This document shows positions 35,991 through 60,734 of a stretch of 64,000 bases of DNA, in pieces. Every line of letters begins with the position of its first letter. Position 1 is the first letter of the stretch. The stretch lies in NCBI GenBank assembly GCA_030549335.1, contig CM060188.1:16619501-16683500 (forward strand), in the 5' to 3' direction. A model generated the notes under the pieces. The model was not told the DNA's origin. It was given only the letters and a program-made list of their open reading frames with translations, and did no database searches. This stretch comes from Pontederia crassipes. Lineage: Eukaryota > Streptophyta > Magnoliopsida > Commelinales > Pontederiaceae. A program made the translations under genes and the position numbers.

Positions 35991-37107
35991 GTAATGTCAC
36001 CCAGTATTTTACCTTTTTTCTACCTTTGGGAATGATGTTTTGTCCTTTTTTTCAAACTTTTTTTATCATTTCTTTTATAATCTTTCTTATATAAGTTAAT
36101 TTATTTATTATAAAATAAAATATAAATAATAAAAGATTAATATAATATTTTTTATTTTTTTATTTCATTATAAATTTTTAATATTTCATTAAATATAAAT
36201 TATTAAAAAATTGATTTTTATATTTAAATAATATATTTTTAACATAATTGTTGACATAAATTTTCTTAATATGTATTTAAATTTTTTAATAATTTTATAA
36301 TCTATATTTATAATATAAATTTTTAATTTAATCATGCACTAAAATTAATTTATCACATCTATTTTTTTAATTACATCAAATACTTTATTTTTCGTCATCA
36401 AATTTCATTCCGAACTAATCTATCAAATATTAATTCAATTACTTATGAGAATTCGATGAAACACTAATTTCTTTTATCCTTGGCGATCAACTGCCTGAAC
36501 ATTGTACTTTCACAAGCTCGGAGGTACGTAGCGCACGCCAGTAACAAGTACAAATTTCCCACAAGTCTGAAAGCATGGTATTAGTTCTCAACCATCAAGA
36601 TTTAATCTAATGGGTCATAAAGGTTTGAGCGCACCAACATTGTAATATGTATTATGAATCATATATGAATGTGCGTGGAGCCCAACCGTTCCTTACCACA
36701 ACCACCCTGCGGTGGTTCCATTTCCAATTAACTCAAACACACATCATTACATCAAATCGTATGCAAACAAAAAGGGAGTCACACCTTTTAAGCAAGTACC
36801 ATTAATTAATTGCCTGCTAAACAAATATGCCGAGCAGTCAACTCACTTTTTGGCATTCAATTCACGACGATAAAGAAATGAATTGACACGTTAATTTTAT
36901 AGAAAAGTTATTTTTCTCATTCCCAACACATTGCCTCCAGTATCATTCATCTCAGAGCACTCGGTGCATGGTCGTTTAAATATGATTGTTTTTTCTTATC
37001 ATTTTTTCCCAATTGAACCAGTGAGACAGATATAAATTTACAACAGTATCGCCCTCGACTAATATGTCACTTTTCCAGATAAAATAAGATCCGTTTAAAT
37101 AACTTAG
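35991..37107. other. AT-rich intergenic DNA
   Basis: Very AT-rich to about 36440, then more mixed sequence to 37107. No gene, RNA or bounded repeat was recognised. Confidence 0.5.
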
Positions 37108-37623
37108 AGTTATTTTTATAAACTTTTTCTATATTATTGTGGTTTTTCGCATTTGACTTTAAATTTTAAACTTATTTTTTTAATTTTTTAAATTATCACG
37201 GTTTTTTCTCGTTAGTTGTTCCGTCTACTTCTACTATTTTCCATTACTTTTGATTTTTCTCATTTATAAAAAGAATAAATTACCTTTTTCTTCGTAACGC
37301 ATCAAATAATAAATATAAAAAAGAAAAAAAATCAGGGAAGAGTAATTTATCTTTTCATAAATGATAATTTTTTTTTTACCAATTTAATCCTTCCAATGAT
37401 TTTTTTATTTTTTATATTTATTATTTCATATTTTTCTGAAGGGAGGGGTAATTTAGTCTTTTCATAAATGAGAAAAGATAAAGGTAACATAAACATAATA
37501 GAACTAGATGAAAAAACTAAAGTGAAAAAAGCATGATAGTTTAGGGATAAAAAAATAAGTTCGTAGTTTAAGATTAGATACGAAAGAACATAATAGTTTA
37601 TGGGAGGTTTATACAAATAATCC
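37108..37623. mobile_element. Long-TIR non-autonomous element, about 516 bp
   Basis: About 75-bp inverted ends: the left AGTTATTTTTATAAAC...AACTTATTTTTT matches, on the other strand, GGATTATTTGTATAAAC...GAACTTATTTTTT at the right. The interior includes inverted CTCATTTATRAAAAG and AATTACC motifs, as in the 63468-63968 copy. It is non-coding. It ends one base before the target duplication of the MULE. Confidence 0.75.
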
Positions 37624-37634
37624 TAAAACTTAAT

Positions 37635-40500
37635 GGATAAATTACGCAAAATGTCATTCAACTTCACTTTATAATAAGATTGTCCTGTGCCTTTTAACTT
37701 ATTTCACGCGGTGCCCTGATTACCTGCGATCAATCATCTCCCGATTGCCTCATCGATGTGGCATCCACACGAGCATTTTCTCTCTCCTCCACACATGCAG
37801 TCATCCTATGCGAGTGAATTATTTCGTGCGATTTATCTATGAGTCTTCCCTCTCCTCCACGCGAGCGAGTTATTTCGTGCAATTTAACCGTATGTTCCCC
37901 CTTCACGTTTGTTGTGTCGATTTCCTCACAAGTGGTCGGCGGTTGTAGCGAACGAATCGACAACATACTGTGCACCCTTGGAGTTCACTTGTACTTTTAG
38001 CTCACCTGAATAAATAGCTCTCATACTATGGCTTTTTCCTTAATTGCTTCTATCTTCTTGCATATTTTGGGAGTTGGGACATATGAGTTCAGTATGCTTC
38101 TTTAGTGCCTCTATTTTTCTAAACAGTCTTACTATCAACTTTGTATGAATGATTTCCATCAATGTTATTATTGATTTGTTCCTAGCGTCAAGTAGGTGCT
38201 TATTCAGCAATATGTCGCATTTGAGGACCTTCAAAAAATAAGCCCTGCTCCATGAATTGGTCAAACGCTCCCGAATTCATTCCCTTGCCTCCAACGATTT
38301 CTTTTCTAATTCATCAAGAGAAATATTGCATTCTCTTTGGAACGTTACTATAGCTATTCTCCACACAGATGGAGAACACACATTCAATGCTCAGGCCATG
38401 ACAAAATATTGCAAACAATATTAACAAGTCCTTGCACAATAAATCCATCAAAGTGCTCATATAAAGGTCCACAAATCGTTCATCATTGTTCAATCTCTAC
38501 CGTTGTTCATATGAAGATTCCCTCGCCCATGTAGCTATGGATCATTCTCGACGTATGCGTGCGCTATTGGGAACATACAGTCATTTGCATCAATACCTAC
38601 AATTGTTATAAGAAAATGTTAGAGGAAAAGTGTAAGAGGAAATGAAAGCTTGAAAGTGTTAGACAAACAACATGTTAGAAATTGTCCTCTAAAATCTTCC
38701 TTTAAGAAGCAACCATCTAAGCAGACTAATGGTCAGCAACTAGTCTTCAACCCATCCGAAGGTGTTTTGATGCATACGTACAAACCCTTTTACTGGAGAG
38801 CTTCAAATAGTCATGCCACTGTACTCCCTAGGTTTGCCCTCAACATCTCAACCCGATATTAGTATAGTAACATGTACTATTCTGCAACATCTCCATGAAT
38901 TGTCTTGAAAACCAAATCTTTATCTATCCATGCACACATTTGGCTTACTACATAGGGCATGTCCCTCTTCACTTAGTCATAGAGGCCTTTCCATCTTGGG
39001 TCACTACGAAAGTAATATTCGTATTTTCTTACGAGCCTCTTGTAAGTTACATGATTTTTTAAAAAAATCTTTGGACATGTATGCTCAACCTAGATCTTCT
39101 TTATTTGTCAAGTGCAATATTTGGGGTTCTTTAAATTCTTCGAAGAGCACATCACCCTTCATCCATACTTTTTGTAGCATGCAACCACTACTTTGTGCTG
39201 TCACTCTTCGGAAAAGCGGACTTGTAATCAGTTTTTAATCTCGTGCACCTTGCAGGCCTCAATGAACTCCTGTTTGCTAGTGAATAGATGCGACACGTAT
39301 AAATTAACTTGTCCCACTTCAACTGCCTGTACACACATTTTCAAAACCCTTCTAGCGGTGTCAATGCTTTTGAGTCTTGTTGCTCAATTCTTTCGTGGCT
39401 CCACCCAATTATAACACACTAGTCCCTTCGCACTAATGATTCTAACCATATTTTCAAGCTCAATCAGGGATATCAGGTCACGATCGCAATCACAATAGGT
39501 TTCCATCTCTCCATTGTGTTAACCCCATGGACCTTTTCGCCAATGTAATGTATGTGAAAATTAAACAGTCTCGAGACAACGATAAATACACAATAATTAT
39601 AAATAGAAATAAATATAGAATGTACATAATTATAGTAATTAAATCATAAATAATATGACAATATTAATTATAGTATTTAATTAGCCAATATAGAATGAAA
39701 ATTACATGTTATCTTGCAATAACCATTGTATAAATATAGCCCATACAAAATTGGAAGTAAACAATTACATCTCCTCCTCCTTCCATCTCTTGTTATTGTC
39801 GTATGGTACAATTTTATTAGACACAACAAAATTGTATAACTACAATAAAGAATTAATAGTTACAGTTTCATAGGACCACATAGGATTTTGGGGGACCACA
39901 TAAGTAACAAAATGCACAAATCTTTGTCAGCTAGGGATAGGAATTTTGTCGGACTCAACATTTTAAAATTAGGGTTATGATGTGACCAAGAAATTAGGGT
40001 TTAGAGATCACATGAACTCAAAATTTTATACTAAAATGAAATGCACATAAACGAAGCTACATACCTAAAAGTAGCAGTCACCGGCGTCACTTCTTCCTCG
40101 TGGTGTCACATCTTTTTCCTCTCATGTTTCGACTTCCTCGATGTTCCTCCCTTGCGCGATAGTTGCTAGCAGTGGGCACTGGCAAGCAACGAACTACCTT
40201 GAGTCATCGATGTTCCTTTATTAGACAAAGAGGTGGCCGACCAACGTGAACAACCAAGGGAAAAAAGGGAAAGAAATTAACTTTTTAGGTTGGGTTAGTT
40301 GGGTTAGTAAATATATGGTGCTGCATCGAGAGAGAACGTCGCAACGTGTCAGCTATGCAATCAGGAAACGGACGATCGACGATGAAAAGGACATCCAGTG
40401 TAATGAGTTAAAAGATGAAGGGTATTCATATTACAAATTAAAGTTGGAGGATAGCGCCAAGCAAACGTCAAAGTTGAAGATCATTTGGTGTAATTTTTTC
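37635..40500 (-). mobile_element. Mutator-like element (MULE), 2866 bp, with TIRs and target duplication
   Basis: The element is bounded by a perfect 10-bp duplication, AAAACTTAAT, at 37625-37634 and 40501-40510 (MULEs usually make 9-bp, range 8-11). The ends are inverted: GGATAAATTACGCAAAATG at the left and GAAAAAATTACACCAAATG read inward from the right. The similarity continues about 100 bp (ATTCAACTT / CTTCAACTT; CTTTTAACTTATTTCAC / CTTTTAACTCATTACAC). A decayed MuDR-type transposase lies inside on the minus strand. It inserted directly beside the TIR element at 37108-37623. Confidence 0.88.
37960..39410 (-). pseudogene. MuDR-type transposase remnant inside the MULE
   Basis: Minus-strand frames match Mutator transposase in order. 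The N-terminal MuDR DNA-binding region reads FTSKQEFIEACKVHEIKN near 39290-39230. The region ahead of the C-terminal zinc knuckle reads SRAYFLKVLKCDILLNK, then LDARNKSIITLMEIIHTKL and ICPNSQN, at about 38260-38050. Stops and frame changes separate the blocks, and the central catalytic part could not be confirmed by eye. The longest continuous frame is only about 100 codons, so it is non-functional. No additional gene cargo was seen. Confidence 0.75.
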
Positions 40501-40510
40501 AAAACTTAAT

Positions 40511-42229
40511 ATGAACTTGATCGAGCGCTCCCTATTATGTTGGACAACTCCAATTGAATTTAATCGAATATAATGAAAATGAAATTGAATTGAATCAACG
40601 ATAATTCAATATTGATGTTGGCATGCCTCCGCCCATTGAATTGAATGAAAATTATTGGCCAATGACCTAATATTGTTATTGAATTGAAATTATTAAATTG
40701 AATAGTGCCAATCCGACATCATTGATTATTGTTAATTATTAGTTGGTAGTGATTGATCTTTTTGACCCTCCTTCCTGATCATCGATATTGATATATGGCT
40801 TCATTGACTTATTGATTTATTGAGCTATTATTCTATTGATCAATTCAATGCCCCATTGATTATTGTGTCGTATTGCTATTTGTTCTATTGAGCACTATTG
40901 ATCATTGACTATTGTTATGTTTAGATACTACGTACTGAGTATTTTTATACTCATAAATTTTTTTATGAATCTGGATTTATGCAGATGTGATGATGATAAA
41001 GAATAGTGATGTAGGCGGTCAGACTCACTAACAAAGATGTTGCGCATGACGTAGGACTGTGTCATACTAGATTTATTTATTAGTAATAAGTTTTTCACAC
41101 TTTAAATATTGTGAAGCACGTTCTAGCTCCTTTGATATTATGGATTATTAGATATTATTATTATTATTTTCGCATTTAATAGAGTTTATTTTAGAAAGTT
41201 AGTTTTATAGACGACTTTGAGCACGCAAAAGTCATGTAAGTATTAAGAGCATTACATTGATAAGTTTTTGCCTATGAAGTTAATAACTTAAGGTGTATAT
41301 TGACTTATCTAATTATATGTAACTCTTCGTATTTTGACATATAATTATGGCATTTACATTTTCCTAATTTAACACTTTATTCCCTTCGTCCAAGTCTATT
41401 AATTTAGTTTTTTTAATGGTCAGCCCTAAATATCTAGGGAGCTTCTCATTTTTTTGGGTGGCTAGTCCTGGATATCTAAAAAGCAGAGTTGACAATCTAA
41501 CTTGTGCGACGTGAACTAAGCGCAATGTCTACTAATTGAAAGTCGACCTATTATCGAATCGAAATAATTCGATAATATCATTCCTCGACTCGAACTCGAA
41601 ATCTTGTTATTCAACTTATTTGGATTCTATATATCCACTCGTACTTAAACTTTGATGGACAGAAAGGCTAATAACAACCCAACTTAAATGAGGAGAAATA
41701 GTTTACCACGTCCACTAAATTCTAGTTAGTTGATTTTTTTTTGTTAAATATCATGTTTAGCCTTTCAAATCAATTATTTAAAATATTATAAGCTACTGAT
41801 ATTAAATTAGATAAAACAACAAAATGTCCCCAATTATTCCTATTCGTTTTTTAATTCATTTTTTACTATATTAATTGTTACTACTGCTAGGAAAGAAGAC
41901 TGGCTTTGTTTGATGAACGTACAAAATAAAAACATCATGATTAAATATCAAATCCTTCGAAATTATAGTTTGTTGGAAAGATGTCTGCTATAAAATTAAC
42001 ATATTACACTCCGTGGACAACAAGGTAAAAAAAATGTCCCCATCTTTTGGTAAGAAAGATGTTCTACTATCACATCATTAATAATTAGTTTATTACTTTT
42101 GTATTTATTTGGACTCGTGCAACCAACAAATAAGCAATTATGAAAAAGGAGGGAAATGATAATAAATAATAACAAATCGTTATAAGGGAAAACTTAAATA
42201 ATAATAATAAAATTTCCATATTTATATAT
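40511..42229. other. Intergenic DNA upstream of INO80
   Basis: AT-rich sequence. From about 40540 to 40930 it is enriched in ATTGA/TTGAAT/TTGATTATTG words, a low-complexity pattern of unknown origin. No gene or bounded transposon was recognised. Confidence 0.45.
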
Positions 42230-42686
42230 GTCCTTCCCCACTCGAGCTCCGGTCGGGTTCGAGCTTGATACCGAGCCCAACAAGAAGTGCCACCGCACTG
42301 ACCCACGCAAACGCCAAGGGCGCACGTTAGCGCCAACCCTTTTGCCCAACCTCTCTCTCTCCCCTTCCTCCCTTTCTCTCTCATATTTTCTCTCTCCTCC
42401 TCTTCTCGCACGCTCGGCCATGCCGCTCCCTCGTCCTCCTCTTCTTTCCCTTCCCCAACTAGGAGACCTCTCTCGTCTTCCTCCCACTCCGCTACGGACT
42501 CGGCTCGCACGTTTCTCCCGCACGTGCGTCCTCTCCTCCTTCTCTTCCTCTCCCTCCTCTCTCTTCTCCTCCTCCTCCTCCTTGCTCCTCCTCCTATTTT
42601 CTCATGTCACTGCTCCCAACCCTTATCGCCTAGGGTTTCTTCCTCGCGGGACCTAATTGGCGCCGCCGCCGCCGCCGACGTCCGAG
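42230..42686 (+). promoter_or_regulatory. INO80 promoter-proximal region and 5' leader with upstream ORFs
   Basis: GC- and pyrimidine-rich sequence (CTCTCTCTCC and TCCTCCTCC runs) immediately before the INO80 start. ATGs precede the main start. One at 42420 opens a 78-codon ORF ending with TAA at 42656, 30 nt before the INO80 ATG. One at 42604 opens a 9-codon ORF ending at 42633. Whether they are transcribed depends on the unknown start site. Confidence 0.5.
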
Positions 42687-55431
<12,745 letters not shown>

Positions 55432-56858
55432 ACTTCGGATGGGAGAGCTGTAAGAAAAAAGCCGTTCAGTCATACAATTGCGTAAAACTATAGTCCCAAA
55501 TGTGCACTTGGAGCTTTGGCAAGTTGTATAGGTCATTATCTAAAGCTGCAAGGATGGAGGAACACAAGATTCAACAGTGTGGATTGAGCCAAGACCAACA
55601 GGACAGAAGTGCTCAGATGCAGTCGGCCCCAGTTCACCGGTCATTGGCACTCATCAATTTACTCACTGGATCAGAACTGTCATTGAGATGATCCATTTGA
55701 TGACACTGGGAGAACCATTTAAAAATGCATGTACAGTTGGCCATCCAATAAGCATATATTTGTTGGCCTTGTTTACAGCCACAAGACTTATCGAATGCCT
55801 AAAGGATTCTTCTAAAGTATAGGGTCAGTTTATTATCCAGATGACAAAAACTTCGTAATGCCACGGATTTTAGATGCGTTTTCTGCGGAAACAGGCATCA
55901 TTTTTTCCCCCCTGTTCATTGCTTGGTTCTATCTAATCAGAGCTTTGTGCATTGTTCACATTTTTCTGTTCATGATTTTCTAATGTTAGTTTAAATATTT
56001 CACGGTAGATTATCAACATTGTACATCTGAGATTCGATTTTGTCGTCTCTGTTGGCCCAAATCAATTTTGATTCATTCATATTAGAGATGAAAATTTGGG
56101 TTCTGCTCTGGATATTTCTGTACTGCCAGCCGTGGTACCAATATCGATGTTGTTCCCCTTTCCGAAGGGATGCGCTATGCAAAGTGCAAACTTTTCGTCA
56201 CTCCACAATTGATTATTAGGATTGTCATGCAGAGTGCTAATAATTTTAAGATTAATTTATGAAGTCATTATTAAAATAAATTTATGAACTCATCAACTTC
56301 AACAAGAGGAATGCCGTTTTGTTATTTTATTTGGACTTCGGATTGGTCTAAACACCGGGGACTTTGAGTGGCTGCTACATGGCATCTCACAAAAAAAGAC
56401 TTGAAAATCATGCTCGAGGGGTCCTCCACTCGGAGGCTTTACAACAATTTGGCATGTTCCTTCTGCTTTGTCCCACTGTCTTAAGCGTTTCGTCATATTG
56501 CCATCTGTACAAAAGAAAAAGGAAATAAAATTAAGGTAAAATATATTCCAAACATTGATTCAGACTTAACCGATTAGACCGACCTTCTAATTTAAATTTT
56601 GTATTACCTTTAAAGAAAATGTAATGCTAAAAAATCATTCTGATGGGTGTTTTGTTAAGAATCCAAAGAATTTAAATGTTTGTTCAGAAATAAAAAATGG
56701 TTGCTCTGAATTTAGATTGTCTGATAGATGCTCTGAATTTAAATGTTTCTACTGAATCATATATATTTCAATCAAAGAGAGTTAAGATCCAGATTATTAC
56801 ATATTCCTTAAAGGGTCCTAACAATCGAAGTTCGTAGAATAAGATTGAAGAATGAGAT

Positions 56859-56925
<67 letters not shown>

Positions 56926-57494
56926 TTTAAAAGACAAAAATGAGAGAACTTTTTTTGCTCAATCCTTAAATCATACTTTAGCATTCCATAATTTGATCAA
57001 ATTATATTAAAATATAACAAATAAACATAAGTTAAATATCATTGAAATTAACTATTGTCATGAATATAAACTTTTTAATTATTGAAGATATGGTACAATA
57101 CAATCGTAAAATCATATGGTCTAAATTAAGATATTATACAATAAAATCGAGAACCATTAGATATCTTGAAATGTAGTTGGAGATTTCTACAATATATTAA
57201 TTTCAATGATTACATGTAAGTAAAATTGAAGTAATAAATATCGAGCAACAAAGATATATAATTGGACACATTGGAAATGCAGGCTAGAATTCCTTTTTTT
57301 TATATTAAGAATAAACAAAGTATATCTTATTTGTTAACTTTATTTCATCGTCTTGTTCCTCTTAAGCTCCCAAACATTAAAACACAACCTTAGCAACATC
57401 ACAGTTAGATTCCAAAACACAGCCGTTACCAATTCAAAACAACACCACTAATTTCTCGGAAGGAAAGAAATGTTGGCTTGCAATCCATGGAGTT
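55432..57494. other. Convergent intergenic region between INO80 and IQD
   Basis: This includes the INO80 3' UTR (after the TGA at 55429-55431) and, from the right, the IQD 3' UTR. The two genes point at each other. A long TA microsatellite lies near the middle. No other gene was recognised. Confidence 0.5.
56861..56922. repeat. (TA)n microsatellite, about 31 units
   Basis: An uninterrupted TA run between the convergent INO80 and IQD genes; able to extrude as a cruciform and likely length-variable. Confidence 0.95.
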
Positions 57495-60068
57495 TCATCT
57501 GAGGGCGTCAAATTGATCCCAGTTCAGCGATGAGAATTTGGAGTCAAAACTATAGTTGGGTGATCTGTGGGATTTGACAGGAACTGGCTGGCCTTTTAGC
57601 CGTGGTGACTGTTGATGAACTAGTGGGGACTTGCTGGCCCTGTTCAGGCTCACTTCACTGACAAAGGAAGGAACTGGTGAAGCTATTCTGTTTGCATGAA
57701 CACTAGAACGGTCAGAGCTGATGTCAGTTGCTGCCGTGCGCTGTTTAGGTGTGCTCATCGATCTAAATCTAGCCTTTGTAGATGCTGTAGATGCCATGTA
57801 ACTTGGGAATAAAGGTGAGCTTGAGAAAGAACCATCATCCCCTATCGGAGTTCTCCTTGACCTGTTAAAGGATCTTCTTGCTAAGTATCTAAGTTGGGCC
57901 TCTTCCTCTTTCTCATTAACTTGACACTCTAAGCTGTTGGCTCCACTGTGAACTTCATACTGCCGCTCAGGAAGAATTTTCCCTGGAGTCGTTTTACAGT
58001 TCTCAAGGACTTCCTTATCTACTGGTTGTGTGCCAACCCACTGTTCTAGCCAAGTCCATCTGTCGGTCGGATCATCGGCAAGTATTTCCTTAGTGGTTGG
58101 TGTATTTGGCCTTTGTAGATTCCTCCGCTCCTGCTAACAGAAACAGATGTAGCATCTACAATTATCGATCTACCTTACGGGAATAAGAAGTCACAATGGT
58201 TGATCATTTTGCAGACTGAACTTACCTGATGGAATGTTGCATATTCCATTGCCCGCAATCGCTTCAACATGGCTTCTCTCCTGCTTTTGACTATTCCACT
58301 GATTTCTTCTTTTGATAACGTGCTATTGTCCCACCTTCTCTCATTCTTCTGTGAAAGATGGCCAAGTGAGTACTAGAATCACTTTTAACTACCATAAGAT
58401 AAAGGTGAGTATTTGCGGTGATGTCGAGAAGCACAAGGTCATTTAACTGGAAGATATAAGATTACTGAGGTTACCATGTCAGAATGGTGTTGGACTTAAT
58501 TAAAATACCCTTGAGCTCAATGACAATGAGGCAGTAATGGAATTCTGCTATCGTTAATGCCTTGCCAATTCTACGAACATGAAAGTGTAGTTCTATAGAT
58601 AGGCAAAAACTTGAACCTAAAAGTTCTATTAGATATATTAAACCTAGGATTTGACAACTATTAACTGGAGAATCTATATACCTTCTGGGAGAGAAAATAT
58701 GATATATAATTAGACATCATTTAGACCAATGCAAAATGCTTAATCAATATGCAGTTATACAGAATAAGCATGCTTTAAGAGTTCTTGGTGTTAAAACTCA
58801 CAAGGCCTTTTGTGTTAATTAACTCGTCTGGATTCATATAAATGATGTCCTTGAATTCACAACCCTCATGGTCCTCGGAGGTTCTTGATCTACTGGCACG
58901 GGCGTGTGACTGGAGCTTTATCAGTGACTGTAGACCTTTTAAAGTAGCGGTTGTCTGACGTCTCACTGCTTGCCCGCGAATTAGCGCTTGAAGCATAACC
59001 AAGCCCTTTAATGCTCTTAGAGCTTTCCTTGCCTGCGAGCCAATGTAGCAAATAGATATTATTATAGGCCAGCAAATAATGATTATTCTAAAATCTTGAA
59101 ATCGTTTTTTCATGGACAAAGCTGAAACAATACCCGAGATCAATGAAGATATGAAATGCAACGCATTTAATTAAATTTTAACATATAATGATATAACAGC
59201 TGTAATCTACTGCACAGAAAATGTATGCATATGCATGACCTATGAAGCTATGACACAACCCTGATTCAATTTATATAACCAATGAAAAATGATATAAACA
59301 AAATAACACATATGTGTTTTTCTATGTTAGACATTGAAACTTTTGCTGGAAAACAGGGTGATGTCTGGAACAAATTCTTCATTCATTTTCTACTCTTTCT
59401 CAATTGCTTCAAAGCAAGTATCATCAAACCAAGGGATGAAGAAATGATGTTGCAGGAGAAACCATGACATTTGGCCTCGGAGGTGTATAATTTTGCTCAT
59501 TAAAGATATCTATCTGTTTTTACCCTTTCGCTAAGTTTATTGAAGAAATGAAATCATCTATAGTTTCTGCTATAGCAACAAGAAAATGACCAGCTTGGAG
59601 TTTCTTCTACATTGCAAAAACAAAAGTAGCACTTACAAGATATCCACGGAATGCAGACTGAATTTTGATCGCTGCAGTTTCTTGATTTCGAAGATAAGAG
59701 GGTTTCCCTGTAAGCCGAACAACCTCAGCAGCTGCCTGAGCTGCAGCAACAGCAGCCTCAGCAGCTGCAGCAGTAGCAATGGCAACTGCCATGGCATGCT
59801 TGCTTTGCTCATCTTCTGCTTCTCTTAGTAATCGCCCTTTCCCAAATGATGGAGCTGGAAGAGCAGGGGTGTACTTTGATCTGATCCTCCAAAGAAGCCA
59901 TCTTTTTCTCCTCTCATTCTGAAACACAATTCGACGATCCAATTTGCAATCTGAGTAATTGCAAGCTCTGGGATGAATGAAACAAAACCGTACCTTTTCT
60001 GATTTTGTCTTGGGGTCGGAAGAGAAAAATCTTTTCAGTCGGTCAAACCAGCCCTTCTTCTTTGCCAT
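57495..60068 (-). CDS. IQ67-domain (IQD) calmodulin-binding protein
   Basis: IQD proteins bind calmodulin and act as scaffolds at microtubules, plasma membrane and nucleus. Exons in reading order: 60068-59994, 59918-59637, 59032-58802, 58348-58226, 58133-57495. Joined length is 1350 nt, 449 residues. It starts [15 protein letters not shown], a typical IQD N-terminus. The IQ67 domain begins near residue 104 with [16 protein letters not shown] and continues [20 protein letters not shown] and [18 protein letters not shown]. Intron 2 is phase 0 and falls after 16 residues of the domain, the intron position diagnostic of the family. The C-terminal region ([31 protein letters not shown]) matches DUF4005. 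An Ala-rich stretch at about 67-90 is unusual in density. The subgroup looks closest to IQD11/13/14 types, not settled. Confidence 0.95.
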
Positions 60069-60088
60069 CACAACATCAGAAATTTAAA

Positions 60089-60490
60089 CTGAATCAAAGG
60101 GTTACAATTAGGTACCAGCAGAAAGCTACAAAACTGAAAACTCTAAATGGAACACGCTGTGACGTGGTACTTTAAATTAATTATCTGCAGAAATGGGTAG
60201 ATCAAGCAAAAGTTGAAACCTTTCCTTTTTTTCGAACTAATACCAGCTATAATTTGGAAAGCATCAATACAGTCTGTTAAAACTATTGGATCCGCACTCA
60301 GACATTTCTCGTCCCAAATTAACAAGAGCTCAACATAGACAAGATCATGAGTTATTTTCCTATAGACAATTATCACAAAAGGAAAAAAGAAAAGGAGATT
60401 CTGGAAGAAGACCAGCGTGCTAACAACCATACACAAGCTGTATCTTCAATCTTTATTTCTGATACTGATGTCAAAATGGAGATTGCATAC
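60089..60490 (-). other. Probable leader intron of the IQD gene
   Basis: On the minus strand a strong donor, CTACAG|GTATGC (exon ends at 60491), and an acceptor, TTTGATTCAG (exon resumes at 60088), lie upstream of the ATG at 60068. Removing the 402 bp would join a leader exon to the start codon 20 nt later. The prediction is from splice signals only. Confidence 0.45.
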
Positions 60491-60658
60491 CTGTAGATAT
60501 GTGAATCAATAGCAGCACAAGACCGTCAGGCTTCAGCTTCTATTAGGATCAATGCAGAGACACAGGAGGTCCTCAAGAAAAACCTGATCCAGATACAACC
60601 AAGACGGGGGCTACTGAATGATCTCACTTTCGATCTCTCACATCGCTTTCTTGGGCTA

Positions 60659-60662
<4 letters not shown>

Positions 60663-60732
<70 letters not shown>
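60663..60732. repeat. (CT)n / (GA)n microsatellite, about 35 units
   Basis: A long CT run on the plus strand reads (GA)n in the IQD direction. It lies about 170-240 bp upstream of the presumed leader-exon donor, in the promoter or leader of IQD. GA tracts can bind plant BPC/GAGA-binding factors. Confidence 0.95.

Positions 60733-60734
<2 letters not shown>

Noticed and set aside
42085-42523. Minus-strand Glu/Arg-rich frames upstream of INO80
   Set aside because: They are antisense to the pyrimidine-rich INO80 leader; composition alone explains them.
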